In this document: positions 9,013 through 16,896 of the stretch, in pieces
Numbering within the stretch: position 1 is the first letter of the stretch
Layout of the letters: each line of letters opens with the position of its first letter
Program-made: the position numbers and the translations under genes
The notes under the pieces: generated by a model
Seen by the model: the letters and a program-made list of their open reading frames with translations, nothing else
Databases searched by the model: none
What the model was told of the DNA's origin: nothing
NCBI GenBank assembly: GCA_002346645.1
Contig: DEAD01000003.1
Location: 32,803 to 96,802, forward strand
From: Dehalococcoidia bacterium UBA2991
GTDB lineage: Bacteria > Chloroflexota > Dehalococcoidia > Tepidiformales > Tepidiformaceae
Reading direction: 5' to 3'
Length of the DNA stretch: 64,000 nt

Positions 9013-9963
9013 ATGGAAACGAGAAACCTCGGAAGGCTTGGGCCGGTTAGTGCTTTAACGCTAGGAGGCGGGGGTACTGGAGGCGTTTGGGGAGCGACAA
9101 CCAGGGAAGAAGCAATAGAAACCGTGCGAGCCTCAGTTGATGGTGGAATTACCTTTCTCGATGTGGCCCCAGGCTACGGAAATGGGGAGGCTGAGCGTGT
9201 TGTGGGGGAGGCATTTGGAGGGCGTTTGCCGGAAGGTGTTCGCATTTCGACCAAGCACCACCTTGGCAATGTGTCCGCAGGAGAGGTGGCAGGAGCACTA
9301 CGGGAGGCCTTGGCTGCGAGTCTTGATCGCCTCCGGCTGGAGCAAGTAGATCTCTTTTTCCTGCACGGCATGATAGTGCCAGATGGGTTCGAGGGGAGGG
9401 GAACACCTCGTAACCTCTTCGTGGAGGCAGTTAGACCTGCGTTTGAGGAAATGGTGGCGGACGGCACTATTGGGGCCTGGGGCTTGAGTGGAGTGGGCGT
9501 TCCCAGTGCCTTGTTAGCAACGCTGGCGGAAAAGCCCGTGCCGGCAGCAATCCAGTGTGTGTCGAACCTGCTCGATTCTCCAGGAGGAATGAAAGCCTAC
9601 GACGAACCCCCTAGGCCCCGCGAGATTATCGCGGAAGCTGTGGAGCGAGGAGTAGGGGTGATGGGGATTCGCGCTGTTCAAGCTGGAGCGCTAACGGACG
9701 CAATTGATCGAGACCTTCCAGAGATTGATCCAGAATCGGCGGATTTCCGACGAGCAAAAGCGGTCCGTGAACTGGCGCGTGAATTAGGGGAATCGACAGC
9801 ATCCCTCGCTCATCGCTATGCCCTCTCCATGGACGGTATTGCAACTGTGATTCTGGGAGTGAAGAACCGTGCCGAGCTGTCAGATTGCCTGGAGGCAGAG
9901 GCCAAAGGGCCACTGGATAAAGAGCTGATAGCTCGGATAGATGCGGCTGTTGTAAAGGGCTAG
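9013..9963 (+). CDS. Aldo/keto reductase
   Basis: 316-aa (beta/alpha)8-barrel NADPH-dependent oxidoreductase. The catalytic tetrad is visible as D and Y in FLDVAPGYGNGEAE, K in ISTKHHLG and H in FFLHGM. The C-terminal part has SLAHRYALS and a VILGVKNRAEL segment that binds the cofactor phosphate. The ATG at 9013, 10 nt after the metF stop, is preferred because homology starts there (ETRNLGRLG); a TTG-led extension to 8908 would run inside metF. It may be read with folC-metF. Substrate unknown. Confidence 0.88.
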   Translation: METRNLGRLGPVSALTLGGGGTGGVWGATTREEAIETVRASVDGGITFLDVAPGYGNGEAERVVGEAFGGRLPEGVRISTKHHLGNVSAGEVAGALREALAASLDRLRLEQVDLFFLHGMIVPDGFEGRGTPRNLFVEAVRPAFEEMVADGTIGAWGLSGVGVPSALLATLAEKPVPAAIQCVSNLLDSPGGMKAYDEPPRPREIIAEAVERGVGVMGIRAVQAGALTDAIDRDLPEIDPESADFRRAKAVRELARELGESTASLAHRYALSMDGIATVILGVKNRAELSDCLEAEAKGPLDKELIARIDAAVVKG

Positions 9964-9990
9964 GCGCTTAGGTAACCCCTCGGGCTGTGT

Positions 9991-11217
9991 CTAACTTTTA
10001 AGCGGACTACGGATCTCGCCCGGTGCAGCCCCTGTAAGCGTATCCGCTGGCACAACCTCAGATAGGCGTGCATCTAGTGACTCATTCCAGAGGCGAAAAG
10101 CCTCCGATTCGTAATGTAATGAGAGCCCTTGGCGTGCCGGCTCTTTCATTTCGTTTTGGGCACTTTCTAGCGTTGTCGCAATGCCGTCGAGCTGAGCCTG
10201 CGTCCACTCGAGACGTTGGGACCAGGCAGGAAGGTTGGCAGGAGAGTCTTCTTCGCCCCAGTCGGGGGCGTACCAGGTAGCGTCTAGAAGGGTTGTCTCC
10301 TCGTCTAAAGGCCAAGCAGTGAAACTGAGAACACCGCTAGGTGTAAAGGAGACAAGCAGGTTGGGGGAAAGTACGTAGGTAGTAGCGGTGGAGCAAAAAA
10401 TAGGGTCGAGGTTGGGAAGGGAAGGTAGGCCTTCGTCGTTGAGGCTGGTCCAATTGAAGGGGTTCTCCAGGCCGAGAGCTACGGCGGTTTCTTCGTCGAA
10501 GGGTGTGATGATGCGGATGTGCCCGCCTTCGAGTGCCTGGATATCGGAGCGGGTTGTTCCCATGGTTTTGAGGCCGGGTCGTGGGGGGGTTAAAGGGGCC
10601 GCCAAAAGGTTACCCAAGACTCGTTTCCAGTTTGCAGGGATGGTTATGGAGCGCTGGTCGAGGGTACGAAGACTCTCACTGCTCACAGAGCTCATCTCCC
10701 CAACAGTGGGGCCAAGCCAACTCCCGAGGTCTTCTTGGGGGTTTTCGTTCACGAAGATCGCACCACCAGCTAAGGAGCAGGCAACTGGAACAAGACTGCG
10801 CTCCTCCCGATGTAGGTCTACAAAGTCGCGCTCGTCGGGAACGGACACAAGCTTTCCTGAGGTGTCGTAGGTCCAACTATGGTATTGGCAGCGGAGGGCT
10901 CGGTTGCGACCGCGCGGTACGCGGACCACGGGCGCACCCCGGTGACGGCAACTGTTGTAAAAGCAGCGAATGACGTCATCAACGGCATGGACGAGGAGGA
11001 GTGGTACGGTGGTCTTCTCCCAGGTCATATAGAGGCCGGGCCGGGCGATCTCATCTACGCGACCGGTAAAGAGCCAGGTCCTCCCAAAAACTTCAGCGCG
11101 CTCTGCCTCGTAGAAAGAGCGGTCGACGAAGCGGCGGGTAGGTAGTCGGACGGGTTCTTCATTGCCCGAGTCGCTGGGTTGCAGTAGCCGACTGCGTACT
11201 TCATCGGAAAACGACAC
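9991..11217 (-). CDS. Rieske [2Fe-2S] oxygenase alpha-subunit-like protein lacking catalytic iron ligands
   Basis: 408 aa. The Rieske domain is intact: C90-x-H92 in NSCRHRGAP and C110-x2-H113 in CQYHSWTY. In the catalytic domain the landmark NWK (196-198) is present, but the following segment reads GNLLAAPLTPPRPG where family members have E-N-x2-E-x-Y-H-x4-H. Both iron-binding histidines are thus absent. The C-terminal helix LESAQNEMKEPARQGL has Gln where the third ligand Asp is expected. The two other Rieske proteins in the window keep these residues. It may be a non-catalytic electron-transfer or regulatory homologue. GTG start with GGGAGG 7-8 nt upstream. Confidence 0.8.
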   Translation of the reverse strand: MSFSDEVRSRLLQPSDSGNEEPVRLPTRRFVDRSFYEAERAEVFGRTWLFTGRVDEIARPGLYMTWEKTTVPLLLVHAVDDVIRCFYNSCRHRGAPVVRVPRGRNRALRCQYHSWTYDTSGKLVSVPDERDFVDLHREERSLVPVACSLAGGAIFVNENPQEDLGSWLGPTVGEMSSVSSESLRTLDQRSITIPANWKRVLGNLLAAPLTPPRPGLKTMGTTRSDIQALEGGHIRIITPFDEETAVALGLENPFNWTSLNDEGLPSLPNLDPIFCSTATTYVLSPNLLVSFTPSGVLSFTAWPLDEETTLLDATWYAPDWGEEDSPANLPAWSQRLEWTQAQLDGIATTLESAQNEMKEPARQGLSLHYESEAFRLWNESLDARLSEVVPADTLTGAAPGEIRSPLKS

Positions 11218-11320
11218 GCTCGCCTCCCTAAATGTGATTGATCGGCGTGACTCTACCCGACAGCAGGCGGAGGGTCATCGCGGAAAGCACAAAGTGGCAG
11301 TGTTCGCTAAGGTACGGTTA

Positions 11321-12391
11321 GTGAGCAATGCGACGCCCATTCCTCCAAAGCCACCGTCTCTAATCACTCGTCTTTCACGCCAGCGGGACATTGGGCGTGA
11401 AAGGCTAGCGTTGCGCTACGCCCGACGAACGGTAACCGTTCCAATCTACCTTGCGTCGTTCCTGATCAACATCGCGGCTGCGCCGATGTTCTTGCTCGTG
11501 GCCCTAATTGGTGATCTTGCTAGGCGGCGCGGAACAATTTTGGTGCGCTGCCTAATGGCGACTTGGGCATATCTAGCTGTGGAGACTTTCGGGCTCATCC
11601 TTTTCTTGCCACTCTGGCTGATGGGCCTGGGAAGTGAAAGGCGACGGTTAGCCTTGCATCACTGGTTCGCTCGAGTTTGGGCGCGCTGGGTGTTCTGGAG
11701 CATCGTGCGACTTTTCGAGATGCGTGTCTTGGTGGAGGGCGACCAGGAGGCAGCTAAGGGGCCAGTCATCGTCTTCTGTCGGCATGTTTCTCCCGTAGAC
11801 AACCTTTTGCCCCTTGTTTTCCTGGAAGGGAAGCACGGGCTGTGGTTGCGGTGGGTGATGAACTCGTGGCTGGTACGTGACCCTTGCATCGACATTGTAG
11901 GCCATCGATTGAGGAGTACCTTTCTGACAGTCGGCTCTCGTGAGGGCTCGCGGCAGATAGCTAAGGTCTCAGCATTGGGAGTCGATCTCGAACCCCGTGA
12001 GGGCGTATTGGTCTTTCCGGAGGGGGCGCTTTTTACCCCCATGCGTCTAGCACGGGCGGTGGCCCGTATGCGTCGAAGTGGGAACGAGGAAGAAGCGCAG
12101 CTGGCAGAGGGTCTTCGGCACGTGCTTCCTCCGCAGTTGGGGGGCGCGCTTGCTTTACTTGAACGTGCTCCCGAAGCGGATGTTGTGTTCTGTGCTCACA
12201 CAGGGTTGGAAGGCGGCAGCTACCGTTCGTTGATGGCAGGGGGGATATTGCGCCGCGAAGTGCGCATTGCCTTCTGGCGGATTGCCAGAGCTGAGGTTCC
12301 AGCGGACATTGCTGGCCGGACCACCTGGCTACTTTCCCAATGGAGGCGAGTAGATGGGTGGATCGAGGAAAATGCACTCAGCCAGGACTGA
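11321..12391 (+). CDS. 1-acyl-glycerol-3-phosphate acyltransferase-like membrane protein (PlsC superfamily)
   Basis: 356 aa. Two to three hydrophobic segments near the N-terminus (about residues 35-60 and 75-100) are followed by a PlsC-type acyltransferase domain. The catalytic HX4D is seen as RHVSPVDN and the glycerol-phosphate motif as VFPEGALFT. It should transfer an acyl chain to a lipid precursor at the membrane face, but the long N-terminal membrane part differs from standard PlsC, so the acceptor is unknown. The GTG at 11321 has TAAGGT 7 nt upstream; the open frame reaches back to 11162 but that would overlap the divergent Rieske gene. Confidence 0.75.
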   Translation: MSNATPIPPKPPSLITRLSRQRDIGRERLALRYARRTVTVPIYLASFLINIAAAPMFLLVALIGDLARRRGTILVRCLMATWAYLAVETFGLILFLPLWLMGLGSERRRLALHHWFARVWARWVFWSIVRLFEMRVLVEGDQEAAKGPVIVFCRHVSPVDNLLPLVFLEGKHGLWLRWVMNSWLVRDPCIDIVGHRLRSTFLTVGSREGSRQIAKVSALGVDLEPREGVLVFPEGALFTPMRLARAVARMRRSGNEEEAQLAEGLRHVLPPQLGGALALLERAPEADVVFCAHTGLEGGSYRSLMAGGILRREVRIAFWRIARAEVPADIAGRTTWLLSQWRRVDGWIEENALSQD

Positions 12392-12398
12392 GTGCATT
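12371..12398. terminator. Inverted repeat, probable bidirectional terminator
   Basis: Perfect 11-bp stem (AATGCACTCAG / CTGAGTGCATT) with a 6-nt loop, overlapping the last codons of the acyltransferase gene and ending just before the convergent alcohol dehydrogenase stop at 12408. There is no T-run, so Rho-independent termination would be atypical; placement between convergent genes is the main support. Confidence 0.45.
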
Positions 12399-12407
12399 GC
12401 TTGCTAC

Positions 12408-13493
12408 TTAGAAGACCACGACCCCGCGGGCATTCTTTCCGGCAGTCATGTCTTCATAGGCTTGGGCTACGTCTTCAATCGGATAGGTGGTGGTAACTAG
12501 TGAGTCGAGGTCGAGTTTGCCTGCGCGGTACCAGTCAAGCATTCGTGGGAAGTCGCGCACGCTGGCGCCTTTTCCGCAGAACGAACCCTTGAGTGTCTTC
12601 TCGGTCATAGCAAACAGACCCGCTGAGAGGGAGAAGGAGTCATCGAAACGCCCTACTCCCACGATTGTGGCAGTACCACCCCGCCGAGCGGCTGTATAAG
12701 CCTGCTCCATGGCTTCGCCGATGCCGATTGCTTCGAAGGTATAGTCGGCGCCGCGCCCACCGGTTAGAGCTAGGACTTGCTCTACGGGGTTTTCGACTGA
12801 GGCATCGATGACGTGTGTGGCGCCGAGTTTTTTTGCAAACTCGAGCTTGGCAGGGTTCGTGTCGATTGAAATCAGTGTGGAGGCGCCAGCGATGCGGCAG
12901 CCCTGAAGGACGCTAAGTCCGACACCGCCGCAGCCCCAGATTGCGCAGCTCCCACCGGGCCGCACCTCGGCCGTATTGATTGCTGCCCCGACTCCTGTGA
13001 TTACACCACAACCTAGTAGGGAGGCACTGACTAGGGGGATGTCATCGTCGATTTTGATGGCAGTATTTTCAGCAACGACGGTGTACTCGCAGAGGCCGCC
13101 AATAGAAGCGAAGGGCATGAGGTCCATGTCGTCCAGGTGGAAAGGGAAGTTTCCACCCAGGGCTAAGGGCATGCGCTCGCACTGGGCAAACATTCCCTCA
13201 ACGCACTGGAAGCAGCGCCCGCAGAAGGCGGTTGTAGTCAGGATGACGTGATCCCCAGGGGCTACTGAGGTGACACCCGGGCCGGTGGACTCCACGATTC
13301 CGGCTCCCTCGTGTCCGAGGACTAGGGGGCTGGTCTGCGGTAACACGGATTGTAGAACTGATAGATCTGTGTGGCAGAGGCCGCATGCGCTCAGCTTGAC
13401 CCGAACCTGACCCTGGCCAGGTTCGTCTACGGTAACTGTCTCTACTTCGAGTGGTGTCCCTGACCCACGCAGTACAGCTGCCTTGGCTTCCAT
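12408..13493 (-). CDS. Zinc-dependent alcohol dehydrogenase (class III-like / NDMA-dependent type)
   Basis: 361-aa MDR dehydrogenase with catalytic zinc residues in CGLCHTDL and GHEGAGIVESTG, the structural zinc loop FCGRCFQCVEGMFAQC, and NAD-binding GCGGVGLSVLQG. A GLITGVGAA-like segment and the overall order resemble class III/NDMA-dependent alcohol dehydrogenases. The ATG at 13493 is preferred over an upstream extension to 13586: GGAGG stands 5 nt before it and homology starts at MEAKAAVL. It is divergent from holA and converges on the acyltransferase gene. The substrate is unknown; formaldehyde adducts or aliphatic alcohols are typical. Confidence 0.87.
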   Translation of the reverse strand: MEAKAAVLRGSGTPLEVETVTVDEPGQGQVRVKLSACGLCHTDLSVLQSVLPQTSPLVLGHEGAGIVESTGPGVTSVAPGDHVILTTTAFCGRCFQCVEGMFAQCERMPLALGGNFPFHLDDMDLMPFASIGGLCEYTVVAENTAIKIDDDIPLVSASLLGCGVITGVGAAINTAEVRPGGSCAIWGCGGVGLSVLQGCRIAGASTLISIDTNPAKLEFAKKLGATHVIDASVENPVEQVLALTGGRGADYTFEAIGIGEAMEQAYTAARRGGTATIVGVGRFDDSFSLSAGLFAMTEKTLKGSFCGKGASVRDFPRMLDWYRAGKLDLDSLVTTTYPIEDVAQAYEDMTAGKNARGVVVF

Positions 13494-13600
13494 CTCTACC
13501 TCCGCGCGCCGCCGGGCTGGCTGGGGCGCCGGCCGGAATTGTACGGGTAAGGCAGTCAAGGAGTGGTGGGCTAGGGTTATCATCACAAGGTGGGGCGCTG

Positions 13601-14674
13601 GTGATTATCGTTCTGCATGGCCAAGACGAATTGCGACTGCGGCGGCGCTTGGAGGGGATTCGGGCTGCTGGGGATGGGGTTGAAGCGGCTGATGTAGTGC
13701 TTCTGGATGGGCGGGTCGTAAAGCCAGAGGAAATACTTGGCCCCTCTCTTACGGCACCTTTTCTTTCTTCGCAAAGGATTGTGATTGTCGAGGGATTGCT
13801 GGGGCGATTTGATGGGGGTGGTGGAAAGGGCGGGACTCGGGGAGCTCGTATCGATTCCTTCAACTCCCTTTTTGAGGCCTTGGCAGTAGGTATTCCGGAG
13901 ACGACGACATTGGTGTTCGTTGAGGCCAACTTAAACGCAGGTCGAAATCCTTTTCTGCGGCGCTTGGATGAGATAGGCGGCTTGGAGGTGGAGCACTTCC
14001 CCGAACTAAAACGGGGTGAGTTGGTGAAGTTCGTGCGGGAGGAGGCACAGCTTCAGGGAGTAAATTTTCAGAGAGGGCGTTCAGTTCGGGTGTTACCAGA
14101 GGAAGAGGAGTGGCGTCGGCCTCGCGAAGATGACCCTGCTCAACTTTTGGCGGCCCTGCATCCAAATACGCTAGAGCTGGCTCAAGAACTGGAGAAACTT
14201 GCGCTATATACGATGGGGCGGCAGGCAACGGTTGACGATATTGATTTGCTTTGCGGAGGCGAACGAGAAGCAACAATTTGGGAGTTTGTCGACGGAGTTT
14301 TGGATGGGGATATGACGAAGGCACTTCAGGCGATGCGTTTCCTGCTTTCCAGAGGGGAGAGTGTGAATAGCTTGCTAGGACAGCTTGGTGCAGCCTACCG
14401 GCCTTTGGTTACCGTGCTTAATTTAATGGAGGACGGGGAGAGCCCCGAAGGGATTGGGAAGGCAATTCGCCGTCCCTGGCCGCGACTGCGAGATGCTGCT
14501 ATCAGGCGTGCGCAAGGGTTGGGGCAGGAGGGTGTGAAAGGGGCGTACGAGGTATTGGTGGTGGCAGACCGCTCAATAAAGCTAGGTGAGGTTCGGGACG
14601 AGTTTGCGTTGGAAGTGGCAGTGACGCGCTTGGTGGCATTTGCCTCAGGGGAGGGCCACCGCCGCGCATCCTGA
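13601..14674 (+). CDS. holA: DNA polymerase III delta subunit
   Basis: 357 aa. Clamp-loader subunit that opens the beta sliding clamp. N-terminal VLHGQDEL replaces the family's YLLxGEDxx, then APFLSSQRIVIVEG and TLVFVEA strands. The C-terminal domain has IDLLCGGEREATIWEFVDGVLDGD (outlined by LLCGG and IWEFVD) and LLGQLGAAYRPL, all in the order expected for HolA. The GTG at 13601 is chosen because it starts the first beta strand and has AAGGTGG upstream; a frame extension to 13451 would overlap the divergent dehydrogenase. Residues ~200-220 contain an acidic insert. Confidence 0.85.
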   Translation: MIIVLHGQDELRLRRRLEGIRAAGDGVEAADVVLLDGRVVKPEEILGPSLTAPFLSSQRIVIVEGLLGRFDGGGGKGGTRGARIDSFNSLFEALAVGIPETTTLVFVEANLNAGRNPFLRRLDEIGGLEVEHFPELKRGELVKFVREEAQLQGVNFQRGRSVRVLPEEEEWRRPREDDPAQLLAALHPNTLELAQELEKLALYTMGRQATVDDIDLLCGGEREATIWEFVDGVLDGDMTKALQAMRFLLSRGESVNSLLGQLGAAYRPLVTVLNLMEDGESPEGIGKAIRRPWPRLRDAAIRRAQGLGQEGVKGAYEVLVVADRSIKLGEVRDEFALEVAVTRLVAFASGEGHRRAS

Positions 14675-14759
14675 TTGGGTAATCAGCTGATGCTTGTCCA
14701 GAGCAATTCCTGGTCGGAGACATCTCGCTCAGAAAGAATGGGCGGGAGGGTCTTCGAGC

Positions 14760-15395
14760 CTAGCCGATGGGGCGGATAGAGGAGATGAACCGACCCTGAA
14801 TGCTTACGTTATCAGGGTCTGCATAGATCGGGGGCATAGAAGAATTGGCAGGCTGGAGGCGTATGCGATCCTTTTCTCGGTAGAGGCGCTTGAGAGTAAC
14901 CTCGCCTCGATCCTGTAGCCAGACGGCCACCTTCTCGCCGTCGGCAGCGGTGGTAGCAGGCTCTAGGAAGACTATGTCCCCGTCATCAATGAGGTCTTCG
15001 ATCATGGAAGTACCTTTTACGCGAAGGGCAAAAACGTTTTCATGGCCGCGCACCATTTCTTCGGTGACAGTGACGGTATCTTCGACGTCGCTTGCCCAAC
15101 GGTCGCTGGTAGGTACTGGAATTGGCTGGCCGGCTGCTATGGAGCCAAGTACTGGGATGTCAACGGTTCCGCGCCTTCGTCTTCCTTCAAGCAGTTCGAT
15201 ACCACGTGAAACCTCACGGTCTCGCCGCAGAAGACCCTTCTCTTCAAGCCTGCGAAGGTTGTAATCGACAACAGAGGTACTACTTATCCCGCACCCGAAC
15301 TGGATATCTCGGATGGAGGGTGGATAGTCTTTTTCGTCGATGAAGTCGCGGATAAATTCGATGATCTGGCTTTGCTTTGTGGAAAGTTCGCTCAT
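14760..15395 (-). CDS. lexA: LexA repressor, SOS regulator and self-cleaving S24 peptidase
   Basis: 211 aa. The N-terminal winged helix has DYPPSIRDIQFGCGISSTS and NLRRLEEKGLL. The cleavage site is A88-G89 in GSIAAGQPI. The catalytic dyad is S130 in GTSMIED and K169 in VTLKRLY. It represses DNA-repair genes and is cut when RecA filaments form. The ATG at 15395 has GAGGCGAGG just upstream; an extension to 15434 would run through the operator. A consensus-like SOS box lies 13 nt upstream, so autoregulation is likely. Confidence 0.95.
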   Translation of the reverse strand: MSELSTKQSQIIEFIRDFIDEKDYPPSIRDIQFGCGISSTSVVDYNLRRLEEKGLLRRDREVSRGIELLEGRRRRGTVDIPVLGSIAAGQPIPVPTSDRWASDVEDTVTVTEEMVRGHENVFALRVKGTSMIEDLIDDGDIVFLEPATTAADGEKVAVWLQDRGEVTLKRLYREKDRIRLQPANSSMPPIYADPDNVSIQGRFISSIRPIG

Positions 15396-15407
15396 GCCTC
15401 GCCTCGC

Positions 15408-15419
15408 GAACGGATGTTC
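15408..15419. promoter_or_regulatory. SOS box (LexA operator), Gram-positive/Cheo-box type
   Basis: GAACGGATGTTC is a perfect GAACN4GTTC palindrome 13 nt upstream of the lexA start. The flanking C and T also fit the B. subtilis-type CGAACN4GTTC consensus. LexA bound here would block its own transcription. Confidence 0.75.
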
Positions 15420-15456
15420 TCTCTTAGTGAACAACGGGCAATCGTTATCGTCAAGG

Positions 15457-15469
15457 GTGTTCGGAACAC
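15457..15469. promoter_or_regulatory. 13-bp palindrome between lexA and queG
   Basis: GTGTTCGGAACAC is a perfect palindrome with one central base, in the divergent lexA-queG spacer, 41 nt before the queG start. It has GTTC/GAAC half-sites in the inverted order relative to the SOS box, so it could be a second regulator's operator or a secondary LexA contact. Confidence 0.4.
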
Positions 15470-15509
15470 TAGGGTTGTGGTGGAAGGCTAGCTGCGCTTT
15501 GCTAAGGGC

Positions 15510-16685
15510 ATGAACACGCGGCAGCGGGTAAATGAGCTTGCCAGAGATGTCGGCTTTGATCTGGTCAGGTTTGCTGGCCCGGAGATACTAGGAGAGGCTC
15601 GGGCTGCAACATTGGAGGCTCATGCGGACGGGCGCCTGGCCGACCTTGGTTGGATGACAGAAGACTGGATTGAGCGAGCGACTGACCCTCAAAAATTCTT
15701 GGCTGATACAAAGACGGTTGTTCTGTTGGCTATTGCTGGACATGCCCCCGATCCGGTGCAGCAGGGGGACCGAACCCGTGGTCGTGTTGCTCGGTATGCC
15801 CGGGGTCGTGACTACCATCGTGTGTTTGAGTCCATGCTCCGGCGACTAACTAAGGCCATTAGGGAGGAGTTAGGCGGGGAGGCTCGGGCAACGGTCGACT
15901 ATGGTCCGTTACTTGAACGGCCACTGGCCGCACGCGCAGGGCTTGGGTGGCTAGGAAAGTCAACGATGTTGCTAGCGCCTGGATTTGGTCCCTGGGTGTT
16001 ACTTGGGGCAGTTGCAACGACCCTGTCAATCCGGCCTGATGCCCCGCTGCGAAAGTCCTGTGGGACTTGCGAGCGGTGCGTTGTGGCGTGCCCCACAGGT
16101 GCAATTGCCCCAGATGGGGGTGTGCTGGATTCAAGGCTCTGCATCAGCTACCACACAATCGAGAACCGTAAGGCGATTCCTCGCTCTTTGCGTTCAAAGT
16201 TTGGTGACTGGATTTTTGGTTGCGATGATTGTCTTGACTCGTGTCCGGTGGGATCTGGAAACGCAGGTAGTCACAGTGATTTTGTCCCTTCCACAGCCGA
16301 AGATGCTTTTCCGCCGCTAGCCGAATTGTTGGAAATGGATGATGTTGCGTTTAGGGAGCGTTATCGCGGACGAGCTGTGCAGCGGGCTACTCGTGATGGT
16401 TTTCTGCGGAATGTCTGTGTGGCATTGGGGAATGTAGGTAATCTCGACGATGTGGAGGCACTAAAGGGAGCATTGGGGGATGGTGCGGCGCTGGTGCGGG
16501 GGCACGCTGCCTGGGGCCTGGGTGAGATAGCAAGACGGCATGGTGGAGGCGGAGAAATGATTGAGATGCTGGAGAGGCGTTTAGCAGCGGAGGGAGATGG
16601 CTGGGTTGGGGAAGAAATCGAGAGGGCCCTGGTGGTTGTACGTGAACACATGCGCCAATCTTTGGAGGATGGCTCTGTCAGTTGA
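15510..16685 (+). CDS. queG: Epoxyqueuosine reductase
   Basis: 391-aa cobalamin- and 4Fe-4S-dependent enzyme that converts epoxyqueuosine to queuosine in the tRNA anticodon. Visible are GRVARYARGRDYH, the B12-domain RAGLGWLGKSTMLL, and two ferredoxin-like clusters (CGTCERCVVACPTGAI and CDDCLDSCPVG). A C-terminal HEAT-like repeat pair (around LGNVGNLDDVEAL and AAWGLGEIARR) extends the protein, as in Bacillus QueG. ATG start with AAGG close upstream. It is divergent from lexA. Other queuosine genes are not in the window. Confidence 0.93.
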   Translation: MNTRQRVNELARDVGFDLVRFAGPEILGEARAATLEAHADGRLADLGWMTEDWIERATDPQKFLADTKTVVLLAIAGHAPDPVQQGDRTRGRVARYARGRDYHRVFESMLRRLTKAIREELGGEARATVDYGPLLERPLAARAGLGWLGKSTMLLAPGFGPWVLLGAVATTLSIRPDAPLRKSCGTCERCVVACPTGAIAPDGGVLDSRLCISYHTIENRKAIPRSLRSKFGDWIFGCDDCLDSCPVGSGNAGSHSDFVPSTAEDAFPPLAELLEMDDVAFRERYRGRAVQRATRDGFLRNVCVALGNVGNLDDVEALKGALGDGAALVRGHAAWGLGEIARRHGGGGEMIEMLERRLAAEGDGWVGEEIERALVVVREHMRQSLEDGSVS

Positions 16686-16686
16686 T

Positions 16687-16896
16687 TTAGAGACGTAGGC
16701 CGAGTAACTCTCGTGTGACAGTGCCATCCTCGGCAACGTTCACTACTACCCAGGTGATACGTAGTTTGAAGCGATCCTCGCTGGTCTCGAGCCAGACCTC
16801 GTCGCCCTTCTCCCATCGGTAGTCGGATTCGATGGTGGCATAGTGCTGGCCCTTGCTGCCCGTAAACTCATCAGCTTCAAAAAAACTTGTCTTCAT
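16687..16896 (-). CDS. Small conserved-looking hypothetical protein, coupled to plsX
   Basis: 69 aa, soluble, beta-rich (IESDYRWEKGDEVWLE, FKLRITWVVVNVAEDG), possibly a small barrel. Its ATG shares one base with the plsX stop (TGATG), so translation is coupled. No family is recognised. Its stop lies 1 nt from the end of the convergent queG gene. Reading as a real gene rests on the tight coupling and the well-behaved protein composition. Confidence 0.5.
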   Translation of the reverse strand: MKTSFFEADEFTGSKGQHYATIESDYRWEKGDEVWLETSEDRFKLRITWVVVNVAEDGTVTRELLGLRL

